The notes under the pieces: model-generated
The model's input: the letters and a program-made list of their open reading frames with translations, nothing else
What the model was told of the DNA's origin: nothing
Database searches by the model: none
DNA from: Syntrophomonadaceae bacterium
GTDB lineage: Bacteria; Bacillota; Syntrophomonadia; Syntrophomonadales; Syntrophomonadaceae
DNA length: 14,457 bases
Direction of reading: 5' to 3'
Assembly (NCBI GenBank): GCA_028686565.1
Contig: JAQUBU010000033.1
Location: 1-14,457 of the forward strand
In this document: in pieces, positions 5,845-12,315 of the stretch
Layout of the letters: every line of letters begins with the position of its first letter
Position numbering within the stretch: position 1 is the stretch's first letter
Position numbers and translations under genes: made by a program

Positions 5845-7836
5845 TTAATGTTTTCCCCTTTTTTGCTCCACTTTGCGGATATATTCCTTGAGGTTTAGGT
5901 TATTTCTCCGGCCGCTTAAATACTTTTTCTTTTCTTTCTGCCTTATTTTTTTAAACAGTGCCCATAATAATCTTATTCCTTCTTCTGACTGCGAGGCTTC
6001 CGAGGGACTCATCCCCAATAAGGTAGTTAAATTCGAGTTATACCACTTATTAAGGTAAATTTCTTTAAGAATTGATTCTAATTGGGGATATTCCTTTTTA
6101 ACATCAATTGTCAATACGTCAAATATACTGTCAGTTTTGAGTTCCATTCCGTCAAATTCAAGATAATCGTACATTTTATCTTCAAAGTTACGCCTGGCTA
6201 CATTCATATCGCGCTCACCGAAGGTAGAAAGCGTAACCCAGTTGGGGCCAAGAACATATTCAGCAAAGAACCCGGGCTCACCGCAACAATCAGCAAACTG
6301 GTAATAAATCTGATATTCTTCAGAAATTTCAAATTCAAGGTTTTTAAATTTTTCTATTCGTTCTCGCACCGGCTTGCTGTCTTTAACCAAATAACGAGCA
6401 CAGATTAGCCGCATTCCATCTTCCGACATGAGTTCTTCTTCTCCAAGCAGTATATCTTCAAAATAAATATAGCGGCCCCCCAAGTAGTTGCAGGCATTTA
6501 AAAAGCTCACTTCGTATTCACCCCGGCAAAGCACAGGGGCATTAGTTTCTGATGTTAATATATTATGGAAATCCAATATGGCTGCATGTTCACGGGCAAT
6601 CACCACGAATTCGTCACCGTTTAATACCAGATCGGCAATAACCCCGCTTAATAAAGATACTCCGTGATTAAAATCGTCTTCATGGGAACTCACCCGCATA
6701 TGCATCCCTGAAGGAAGTTCCTCAACCTCTTTTATATTTTCAACTTTGTCCAGAACATCAAAAAGTTCATCAATGTCATTCACTTCATAAACCCGGCAAA
6801 ATACCTTGATGTTAAAAGGATTTAATTCCTGAGATTCAACTACTCCATTTTTTACTCTTTCGATATCGGTAATAAGCCAATTACCCGCCTCTTCTCTTTG
6901 CAAGTAGAAACAATAGCTGTTGCGGTAGACTGTATACTCTTTGAGAAATAAAGTGTAAGCAGTTACTCTGGCTGTTTGTTGGGAGCCATAGACCTCATTA
7001 ACTTCACCTTCAAGAAGTACTTTTCCCGGGCTGTTAAAATCGGTAAATTCATCACTTTGAATAGTATCTTCACCATAAAATAATGATGCTGCATATGGAG
7101 CATCCTGATATCTAAGCGCATAAAAAAAACTATTAACTACTTGCCTGGGTGCAAGCCTTATGGATATTTTGCGAATTAACTCTTTTTCCCGGATTGAATC
7201 AGGTGCCAGGTCATAATCAAGGTATTTTTGATATAAATACTTGCCCAATGCCGGACGGTTCATATGACGAACATTAAATTCATAGGCTGAGGAAACTAGA
7301 AAGCATGCCTCTTTGAAACTAAGCTCTATCATATCAGCTGAACTTATTCTATCTTCTTCATATTGCTGCCAGGGCATGTTTTCCAGTAAAAAGAAGCTAT
7401 GCACTCCATCCGGGTTAAAAGTAAGATAGAAACATTCCACATGAAGTTCCTTCTCAGCACTTTTCCAGGCAACATCCAGAGTTATCTTGCCAGTGTGCCG
7501 GCTGCAACTGGCATATGCCCTATAGAAATCTCCGTTAAATATTTCCGGGGGCTTCACATCTATTCCAGCCATACTATATTTCTCAAGAGCTCGATTACAT
7601 AGCAATTCCATTTCTTTGCCATATTCCCATTTCAGCAAATGAAAAAAACTCACCATTTCAATATCATAAAAAGCCGAGAGACTTTCAATTATTGCAGGAC
7701 GCATATCATAGGGTATTTCTTCAATTATCTCCAGGAGAAAAAGCCGTCCCTCATCATTAACAACCAATTTCTTAATATCAGTTACCAGACTTTTAAGTAC
7801 CGGTCTGGGTACTGTGCCTATTCTTTTCTTTTTCAT
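5845..7836 (-). CDS. Hypothetical protein, 663 aa, with possible NTF2-like central domain
   Basis: I do not recognise this protein as a named family. No signal peptide or membrane span is visible, so it is probably cytosolic. Residues 30-90 (LFLLEIIEEIPYDMRPAIIESL onward) are helical and could be HEAT-like. Residues about 228-328 (APRQVVNSFFYALRYQDAPYAASLF ... NWLITDIERV) have the helix-then-sheet pattern ending in a W-I-D strand seen in NTF2-like/SnoaL-like domains. Residues 590-630 (LNKWYNSNLTTLLGMSPSEA ... EEGIRLLWALFKKI) resemble the short Trp-Leu-Gly-Pro-Gly motif ending some SEC-C-type proteins and MbcA/ParS-type antitoxins; this is only a resemblance. The tail (631-663) is strongly basic. 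The middle has SPGK, no P-loop, and a Cys pair DCCGEPGF (517-524). ATG 7836 follows AGAGGAGAT at good spacing. It stands alone between R1 copies C and D, upstream of and co-directional with the ilv T-box. Confidence 0.85.
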   Translation of the reverse strand: MKKKRIGTVPRPVLKSLVTDIKKLVVNDEGRLFLLEIIEEIPYDMRPAIIESLSAFYDIEMVSFFHLLKWEYGKEMELLCNRALEKYSMAGIDVKPPEIFNGDFYRAYASCSRHTGKITLDVAWKSAEKELHVECFYLTFNPDGVHSFFLLENMPWQQYEEDRISSADMIELSFKEACFLVSSAYEFNVRHMNRPALGKYLYQKYLDYDLAPDSIREKELIRKISIRLAPRQVVNSFFYALRYQDAPYAASLFYGEDTIQSDEFTDFNSPGKVLLEGEVNEVYGSQQTARVTAYTLFLKEYTVYRNSYCFYLQREEAGNWLITDIERVKNGVVESQELNPFNIKVFCRVYEVNDIDELFDVLDKVENIKEVEELPSGMHMRVSSHEDDFNHGVSLLSGVIADLVLNGDEFVVIAREHAAILDFHNILTSETNAPVLCRGEYEVSFLNACNYLGGRYIYFEDILLGEEELMSEDGMRLICARYLVKDSKPVRERIEKFKNLEFEISEEYQIYYQFADCCGEPGFFAEYVLGPNWVTLSTFGERDMNVARRNFEDKMYDYLEFDGMELKTDSIFDVLTIDVKKEYPQLESILKEIYLNKWYNSNLTTLLGMSPSEASQSEEGIRLLWALFKKIRQKEKKKYLSGRRNNLNLKEYIRKVEQKRGKH

Positions 7837-7864
7837 TTATCTCCTCTTATATAATCCAATAATT

Positions 7865-7974
7865 TATAACGAGGTAAAATATGCCCCCGCTTCTTTAAGC
7901 CTCGGGTTCTAATCCCCCACCTCGTTGCAGCGGTGTTGAAGAAACTGCTCCGCAGTTTCTTCCGATGCTTAAAA
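7865..7974 (+). repeat. R1 copy D (about 110 bp), best-formed hairpin
   Basis: It runs from TATAACGAGGTAAAATATG to GATGCTTAAAA. AACGAGGT near its left end is matched by inverted ACCTCGTT at 7919-7926. The right half is a perfect 11-bp hairpin, GAAGAAACTGC (7938-7948) with GCAGTTTCTTC (7952-7962) around TCC. GCTT-CTTT-AAGC forms a smaller hairpin. It lies in the divergent gap between the 663-aa gene and the HD-GYP gene, so its left end is just 29 bp from the ATG at 7836. Confidence 0.82.
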
Positions 7975-8192
7975 CTCTATTTTTAAAGCCAGAATCTCGT
8001 AACTGTAATTTAACATTTTGCTCTCTTAATAGCAAACTCAGATATATATCTCCATTTATTCCTATAATACCTATTTATTGAGTATATTTTTGAAATATTC
8101 AATATTTGCTTCAAAAAAGAATATTTTTGCAGGAATTATAGATTTAAAGACAGAATTTTAATAAAATAATACAATTGTGGCAGGGTGATAAA
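7975..8192 (+). other. AT-rich upstream region of the HD-GYP gene
   Basis: This 218-bp stretch has no gene. It contains TTGAGT, 17 bp, AATATT (about 8078-8106), a weak sigma-A-like pair. It also has an inverted repeat TTTTTGAA (8087-8094) with TTCAAAAA (8110-8117) that could be an operator or chance. The ribosome site CAGGGTGAT ends three bases before GTG 8193. I found no cyclic-di-GMP riboswitch landmarks here. Confidence 0.4.
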
Positions 8193-9290
8193 GTGAGAAG
8201 AATCTCCATTAATGATTTAGAGCCAGATATGATATTGGCCCGTGCAATACATAACAGCGATGGGCGTATCTTATTGCATGCAAATATGTTAATAAATGAA
8301 AGCTATATTTACAGATTGCAAGCGGCTGGAATCCTGTCTGTTTATGTAAAAGATAAGTATTGCAATGACTTGGAAATCCAAGATGTGGTCAGCGAACAAA
8401 CCAGAATAGAAACTGTTAAAGTGCTCAAAGATAATTTTAACCAGTTGGAGAAGCAGCATAAAATGAATATACGCATGGTTCGTAACATGGTTGATCATAT
8501 TGTAGATGAGCTTTTAATAAACAAGGATATCCTGGTTAATTTGACTGATATACGTTCGTTTGATGATTATACTTTTGCTCACTCGGTAAATGTATGTGTA
8601 TTGTCAATAATGACCGGTATTACTTTGCAGTATAACAGTTTAAAACTGATGGAACTTGGTATGGGGGCATTGCTTCACGATATAGGTAAAACTCGCATTG
8701 ATAGATCAATTTTACAAAAACCTGATGATCTTACCCGCGAAGAATGGAATGAAGTTAAACAGCACAGCGAATATGGATTTGATATACTAAGAAAATATGA
8801 TGATTTATCGTTGTTGTCAGCCCATGTAGCCTTTCAGCATCATGAACGCTGGGATGGTCATGGTTATCCTCGCAAACTGGCGGGAGAGAACATCCATGAA
8901 TATGCTCGAATAGTTGCGGTTGCTGATGTTTATGATGCTCTTTTGGCTGATCGTCCTTATCGCCCCGGATATTCTGTTAATCAGGCTATCTTAGTTCTCA
9001 AGCGAATGGCTGGGATCTATTTGGATGCAAACTGTATAAATGCTTTACTTGCCAATATTTCCACATATCCTATTGGATGTATAATCGAGCTAAGTACTGG
9101 AGAAATAGGAATTGTTGTTGATGTTAACAAGGAAATGCCTGCCCGTCCTGTAATAAGATTGATTTATAATAATCTGGGCAAAGCATTTTTACAATTTCAC
9201 GAGGTAGACTTATCCAAGTTATCCACTATAGTTATAACAAGAACATTATCCGAAAAAGAATTCGCATATCTTACCTCAAATTCTGAATAA
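8193..9290 (+). CDS. HD-GYP domain cyclic-di-GMP phosphodiesterase
   Basis: Predicted metal-dependent phosphodiesterase that hydrolyses cyclic-di-GMP, thereby favouring motility. From GTG 8193 it has 365 residues. An N-terminal domain (about 1-110, ISINDLEPDMILARAI ... RLQAAGILSVYVKD) of the kind common in Clostridial HD-GYP proteins precedes the catalytic HD-GYP domain (about 120-285). Its residues look complete: H130 in FAHSVNV, H162-D163 in LLHDIGK, H191, H216-H217 in HHERWDGHGYP, the GYP triad at 224-226, D244/D247 in VAVADVYDAL and DRPYR. A small C-terminal beta-rich segment (290-350, YPIGCIIELSTGEIGIVVDVN) is seen in related proteins. An alternative TTG start at 8175 adds six residues but overlaps the ribosome site GGTGAT; GTG gives the typical VRRISIND start. 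There are no membrane spans and no receiver domain. It is likely co-transcribed with the 34-aa gene downstream. Confidence 0.92.
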   Translation: MRRISINDLEPDMILARAIHNSDGRILLHANMLINESYIYRLQAAGILSVYVKDKYCNDLEIQDVVSEQTRIETVKVLKDNFNQLEKQHKMNIRMVRNMVDHIVDELLINKDILVNLTDIRSFDDYTFAHSVNVCVLSIMTGITLQYNSLKLMELGMGALLHDIGKTRIDRSILQKPDDLTREEWNEVKQHSEYGFDILRKYDDLSLLSAHVAFQHHERWDGHGYPRKLAGENIHEYARIVAVADVYDALLADRPYRPGYSVNQAILVLKRMAGIYLDANCINALLANISTYPIGCIIELSTGEIGIVVDVNKEMPARPVIRLIYNNLGKAFLQFHEVDLSKLSTIVITRTLSEKEFAYLTSNSE

Positions 9291-9343
9291 TTCACTGCAT
9301 AGATTAACAACTTTTTTCCCATATTATTAATGGTGATGAAAAA

Positions 9344-9448
9344 ATGTATATTAAATTTTTAAGCTTTTTCTTGATTCTGCTTATCAGCGGAACTTTGTTA
9401 TACCTTTTAATTTATAAAGTATTCCCATCCTTGATGAACAAAAGATGA
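9344..9448 (+). CDS. Small single-span membrane protein, 34 aa
   Basis: The ATG at 9344 is preceded by GGTGATG with six bases of spacing, a good ribosome site. The product is MYIKFLSFF followed by a hydrophobic run through about residue 23 (LILLISGTLLYLLI), then Y-K-V-F-P-S-L-M-N-K-R. It looks like one transmembrane helix with a short basic tail. The stop codon lies inside the 5' arm of the terminator at 9441-9480, so gene and terminator are built together. It follows the HD-GYP gene by 53 bp without a terminator between, suggesting the same transcript. No function can be assigned. A signal-peptide-like chance ORF cannot be ruled out, but ribosome site, composition and terminator fit argue for a real gene. 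Confidence 0.6.
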   Translation: MYIKFLSFFLILLISGTLLYLLIYKVFPSLMNKR

Positions 9449-9480
9449 GAATTATATCCTGATATAATTCTCATCTTTTT
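9441..9480 (+). terminator. Strong rho-independent terminator overlapping the 34-aa gene stop
   Basis: GATGAGAATTATATC (9444-9458) is perfectly matched by GATATAATTCTCATC (9461-9475), followed by TTTTT. AAA before and TTT after extend the stem. The effective loop is CCTG. The TGA stop of the small gene (9446-9448) is within the stem, so ribosomes reaching the stop could interfere with hairpin formation. Confidence 0.88.
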
Positions 9481-9512
9481 GGTTCAAAATAGTTTTAAAG
9501 GAGGGATATATT

Positions 9513-9674
9513 ATGACAAGATTTCGTACTGCTGACGGTCAGAAAGATATGAAACAAAAAATCCACTGGTTTGGCGCCATGGCTATTCCCATTGCCTTTG
9601 TTAACGGCTTATTTTTTGGGGGTTATGCTTTGCGAAAAATAAGGCAATATTGGGAAGGCGGCCCAATGGACTAA
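9513..9674 (+). CDS. Small membrane protein, 53 aa
   Basis: The ATG at 9513 follows AAGGAGGG with about eight bases of spacing, one of the best ribosome sites in the window. The product starts with a charged stretch (MTRFRTADGQKDMKQKIHWF). A Gly/Ala-rich hydrophobic segment follows at about 21-40 (GAMAIPIAFVNGLFFGGYAL), then RKIRQYWEGGPMD. Basic residues on both sides give no clear topology. I know no family for it. It sits between two terminators (9441-9480 and 9692-9720), so it seems to be its own unit or depends on read-through; the intervening 32 bp leaves little room for a promoter, and TTGATG/TATATC inside the previous gene is the only weak candidate. Confidence 0.72.
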   Translation: MTRFRTADGQKDMKQKIHWFGAMAIPIAFVNGLFFGGYALRKIRQYWEGGPMD

Positions 9675-9691
9675 ATAATTTATTTTAAATA

Positions 9692-9720
9692 GGTTCACCA
9701 TAAGGGTGAACCATTTTTTT
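9692..9720 (+). terminator. Terminator after the 53-aa gene
   Basis: GGTTCACC (9692-9699) and GGTGAACC (9705-9712) form a perfect 8-bp stem with a 5-base loop, followed by A and seven T. The T-run abuts the start of R1 copy E. Confidence 0.9.
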
Positions 9721-9852
9721 AAGCTTCGGAAGAAACAGCGGAGCAGTATCTTCCGCACCGCTGCACAACGAGGTGGGAGGATTAAAACCCGCTGCTCGTA
9801 TTGTAGGAACCCCGCTTAAAGAAGCACAGGACATATTATCACCTTTGTTATA
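9718..9852 (-). repeat. R1 copy E (about 135 bp)
   Basis: In plus orientation it starts TTTAAGCTTCGGAAGAAAC and carries the GGAAGA/TCTTCC hairpin with an AGCGGAGCAGT top. It contains GCACCGCTGCACAACGAGG, then CCCGCTTAAAGAAGC, and ends CACCTTTGTTATA. Orientation is as in A and B. It separates the terminator of the plus-strand small genes from the terminator of the minus-strand chemoreceptor, filling a convergent gap. Confidence 0.8.
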
Positions 9853-9853
9853 C

Positions 9854-9893
9854 AAAATAAGACCAGGGGCAGATTTATAAAACCTGCCCCTGG
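9854..9893 (-). terminator. Terminator after chemoreceptor 1
   Basis: CCAGGGGCAG (9863-9872) and CTGCCCCTGG (9884-9893) form a perfect 10-bp GC-rich stem 15 bp past the stop. On the minus strand TCTTATTTTG follows, a mediocre T-run behind a very stable stem. Confidence 0.82.
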
Positions 9894-9908
9894 AAAATCG
9901 ATGCGAAT

Positions 9909-11879
9909 TTATTTTAATTTAAAAGTATCAGTAATTGCTTTTAATCCTTTGGCCAACTCGCCCAGGTCTTTACTGATTTTAACGATATTTTGCACTGCAG
10001 CCAATTGATTTTCACTGATTGCAGTAACTTCCTGGGCTGAAGCAGCGGATTCCTCAGTAACCGCTGAAATGTTTTCAATTGCTTGAATAATCTCATCAGC
10101 CGAAGCCACCAGTTCTTCAAAGGTTGCAGATATATCCTGAATCGAGTTGTCTATTTCCGATGCTCCGTTTTCTATCTCCTTAAAAGCATTCACACTATCG
10201 CCCAGAGACTCCCCTTGTTCTTTGACCAGTTTTTCAACCTTGCCAACTTCGCCTACTGCACGCTCCACCTGAGATTGAACTTCAGTTATAATACTGCCAA
10301 TACTCAGCGTTGCGGCACCAGTTTCCTCAGCCAGTTTCCGGACTTCCTCAGCTACTACCGCAAAGCCGCGCCCGGCCTCACCAGCACGAGCAGCCTCGAT
10401 AGCAGCATTAAGTGCCAATAAATTGGTTTGTCCTGCAATATTTGTTATAACCGTAATTATTTCTCCGATTTCCTGGGTCTTGCTGCTCAAATCACGAATA
10501 ACTACCGATACATTGCCCGTGCTTTCCACCGTGTATTTCATTTTATCCTTTTGCTGTACCATTAATTGTGTGACTTTATTTACTATACCTTTAAAATTAA
10601 AGGACTGCCGGGAAATAGTTTCGGTACTCTGTCCTACATTTTGCATAGCAACCCCAACCTGCTGAGCTAATTCACTGGTGCGTTGCGCATCTTCAGCCTG
10701 GGAAGTGGCTGCCCGGGCTACTTCTTCGGCACTTTGGCTTACCTGTTCAGAACCTCTGCCGGTCTGTTCAGCCGTCGACATAAGATTTCGGGAAACATCA
10801 TTAAGGTTTTCCGAAGCACTGGCAACGTCCTGGAATATGATTTTCAAACTCTCATTCATTTCACTTAATGAATGCATCAAAACACCTATTTCCGTTTTGC
10901 TGGTGCTATTAATATGCTGGGTAAGATCTCGATCCGCCAACCGTCCAGTAATGGCAGTCATATCCAGTATCGGCTTGCTGAACTTGCCGGCCAGCACCCA
11001 GATCGCAATAATCATAAGCAATAGGGTAGCTGCTGTAACCAGTATGATTTTCTGCAGCATAGTGCTGAGGGGCTTGGTTACTTCTTTAACAGGTACAGTT
11101 ACACCCAAAGACCAGCCTGACAAACTCACCGGTGCATAAGCCATATATTTGTCTATGCCATCCAGAGAGTATTCGGTGACCCCGGCATCCAATGCAGTCA
11201 TCTTGGCAGATATGACATCCATCCCTTCGCCCAGCTCGGCCAGCTTTTTCTTTAGAATATTGGCTTTATCAGGATGGGCTACAATCATACCGGTCTGGTC
11301 TATCATGTATGCATAACCGGTATCCCCTACTTTAACATTATTAACTATTTCAATTATTTTTTCTGCTTTTATAGTAGCACCCATAACCGCTATGACTTCA
11401 TTATCCCGGTATATAGGAACTACGATAGGGGTTACCAAATTGCCGCTGGCTTTTGATAAAACCGGCGAAGATACATTTGCTTTCCCGTTCATAGCAATTT
11501 TAAAATACTCGCGGTCACCCAAATTAAAGTCCATCACTCCTGTATCTCCTACACATGAACCATCCGGCCATATTACATACAGATTATCTTTTTCAGCCGT
11601 CATAAGCGGAATTAAGGCCCCGGGAATACCGGCAATATCAAGATTATTAACAGTGGTCATATTGGAGATGGTTGTGAGTTCCTTAAAATTACCCTTGATC
11701 CAAGTATCTATTTCACTTCCGGCAGAAACTGCCAGAGATTTACATTGGGCTTGAATCTCATTACTAAGAATGTCTTTGCTGCTTATGTAAGAAACCGTAC
11801 TTTGTCCTATTGATGCTAAAAAACACGCAAACAATACCCAGGCTACAAGCTGGAAACGAATAGTTTTTGTTAAATTCAT
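9909..11879 (-). CDS. Methyl-accepting chemotaxis protein, dCache type (copy 1)
   Basis: Transmembrane chemoreceptor that passes ligand binding to the CheA/CheW array and so to flagellar rotation. It has 656 residues: a short cytoplasmic start, TM1 (about 11-31), a periplasmic double-Cache sensor (about 35-272, with NLYVIWPDGS, DREYF, and membrane-proximal GDTGYAYMIDQTGMIVAHPD), TM2 (about 277-299), HAMP (about 300-352), and a long coiled-coil signalling domain. The hairpin tip QTNLLALNAAIEAARAG-EAGRGFAVVAEEVRKLAEET (484-520) is canonical. No CheR/CheB-tethering pentapeptide is visible; the end is KAITDTFKLK. The amino-acid dCache signature (Y..R.W[YF]...D) is not evident, so the ligand is open. 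ATG 11879 follows GGGGGG with six bases of spacing. It has its own terminator and leader and is probably transcribed separately from its paralogue. Confidence 0.95.
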   Translation of the reverse strand: MNLTKTIRFQLVAWVLFACFLASIGQSTVSYISSKDILSNEIQAQCKSLAVSAGSEIDTWIKGNFKELTTISNMTTVNNLDIAGIPGALIPLMTAEKDNLYVIWPDGSCVGDTGVMDFNLGDREYFKIAMNGKANVSSPVLSKASGNLVTPIVVPIYRDNEVIAVMGATIKAEKIIEIVNNVKVGDTGYAYMIDQTGMIVAHPDKANILKKKLAELGEGMDVISAKMTALDAGVTEYSLDGIDKYMAYAPVSLSGWSLGVTVPVKEVTKPLSTMLQKIILVTAATLLLMIIAIWVLAGKFSKPILDMTAITGRLADRDLTQHINSTSKTEIGVLMHSLSEMNESLKIIFQDVASASENLNDVSRNLMSTAEQTGRGSEQVSQSAEEVARAATSQAEDAQRTSELAQQVGVAMQNVGQSTETISRQSFNFKGIVNKVTQLMVQQKDKMKYTVESTGNVSVVIRDLSSKTQEIGEIITVITNIAGQTNLLALNAAIEAARAGEAGRGFAVVAEEVRKLAEETGAATLSIGSIITEVQSQVERAVGEVGKVEKLVKEQGESLGDSVNAFKEIENGASEIDNSIQDISATFEELVASADEIIQAIENISAVTEESAASAQEVTAISENQLAAVQNIVKISKDLGELAKGLKAITDTFKLK

Positions 11880-12001
11880 ATCAATCCCCCCTTTGTTAAC
11901 AATAGCTCACCATTCTCCTGGCAATATGCTTTTTTTAATATTGCCGATGATTGCCACAACTCCCTTCAAGCAATTTTTATATTTGTCCCATTTCGCACAA
12001 A

Positions 12002-12046
12002 TTTTTTTACTGTATTTTCGACAGGATGTTTATAAATTCCTCCATT
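12002..12046 (-). promoter_or_regulatory. Conserved upstream block of chemoreceptor 1, with TGTCGAA core
   Basis: The minus strand reads AATGGAGGAATTTATAAACA, then TCCTGTCGAAAATACAGTAAAAAAA without a gap. The same block occurs upstream of chemoreceptor 2 (14444-14401) at a similar distance, about 130-140 bp from the start codon to the TGTCGAA. TGTCGAA (12023-12017) matches the core of the Spo0A box, but I cannot tell a binding site from a 5'-UTR element. A TATAAT (12082-12077) without a good -35 lies upstream and would place the block in the leader. The rest of the 436-bp gap (11880-12315) holds the chemoreceptor 2 terminator, an ATCCGT/ACGGAT hairpin at 12143-12165 and AT-rich DNA. Confidence 0.5.
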
Positions 12047-12179
12047 CCCAGCCATACATTATTGAAGTTTCAATTTATTATATAAAAATTCATCTGCCAA
12101 CTACCTTGAATACGAAATTACATCATAATTTTAACCTTATTTATCCGTTCCGCATTTTCACGGATACTAAAATCTGTTA

Positions 12180-12230
12180 TACAAAATAATCCCCCTATGG
12201 TAGTCTTTGAACTCTTCCTACCATGGGGGG
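12180..12230 (-). terminator. Terminator after chemoreceptor 2
   Basis: CCCCC-T-ATGGTAG (12191-12203) pairs with CTACCAT-GGGGGG (12218-12230), 13 bp with one imperfect position. On the minus strand the hairpin is followed by ATTATTTTGTATAAC. It lies about 85 bp past the stop at 12316, so the two chemoreceptor genes are probably separate units. The plus-strand side has no T-run. Confidence 0.7.
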
Positions 12231-12315
12231 ATCTTGTTTAACTATTGTTATTTTTGCATGTTCAGTTCCAGCTATTTGTCTTATAAAATATTACTATATT
12301 ATATGCTCAAACAAA

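Noticed and set aside
5845..7836. Toxin-antitoxin antitoxin from the C-terminal motif
   Set aside because: The match is a short, loose pattern in a 663-aa protein with no partner gene; kept only as a remark.
7975..8192. Cyclic-di-GMP riboswitch upstream of the HD-GYP gene
   Set aside because: No GEMM-I or class II landmark sequences or GC-rich helices are visible in this AT-rich stretch.
3411..9852. CRISPR-like array
   Set aside because: Repeats are over 45 bp, in both orientations, kilobases apart and separated by genes; no regular spacers or cas genes.
11941..11955. Sigma-28 (flagellar) promoter suggested by GCCGATGA
   Set aside because: It is on the plus strand, opposite to the chemoreceptor, and has no TAAA at the needed distance.
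11893..12189. 98-codon plus-strand open frame between the chemoreceptors
   Set aside because: No ribosome site, low-complexity AT-rich product, and it runs across the conserved block and leader of the minus-strand gene.
12191..12230. Plus-strand terminator
   Set aside because: No plus-strand gene precedes it and no T-run follows on that strand; the minus direction fits better.
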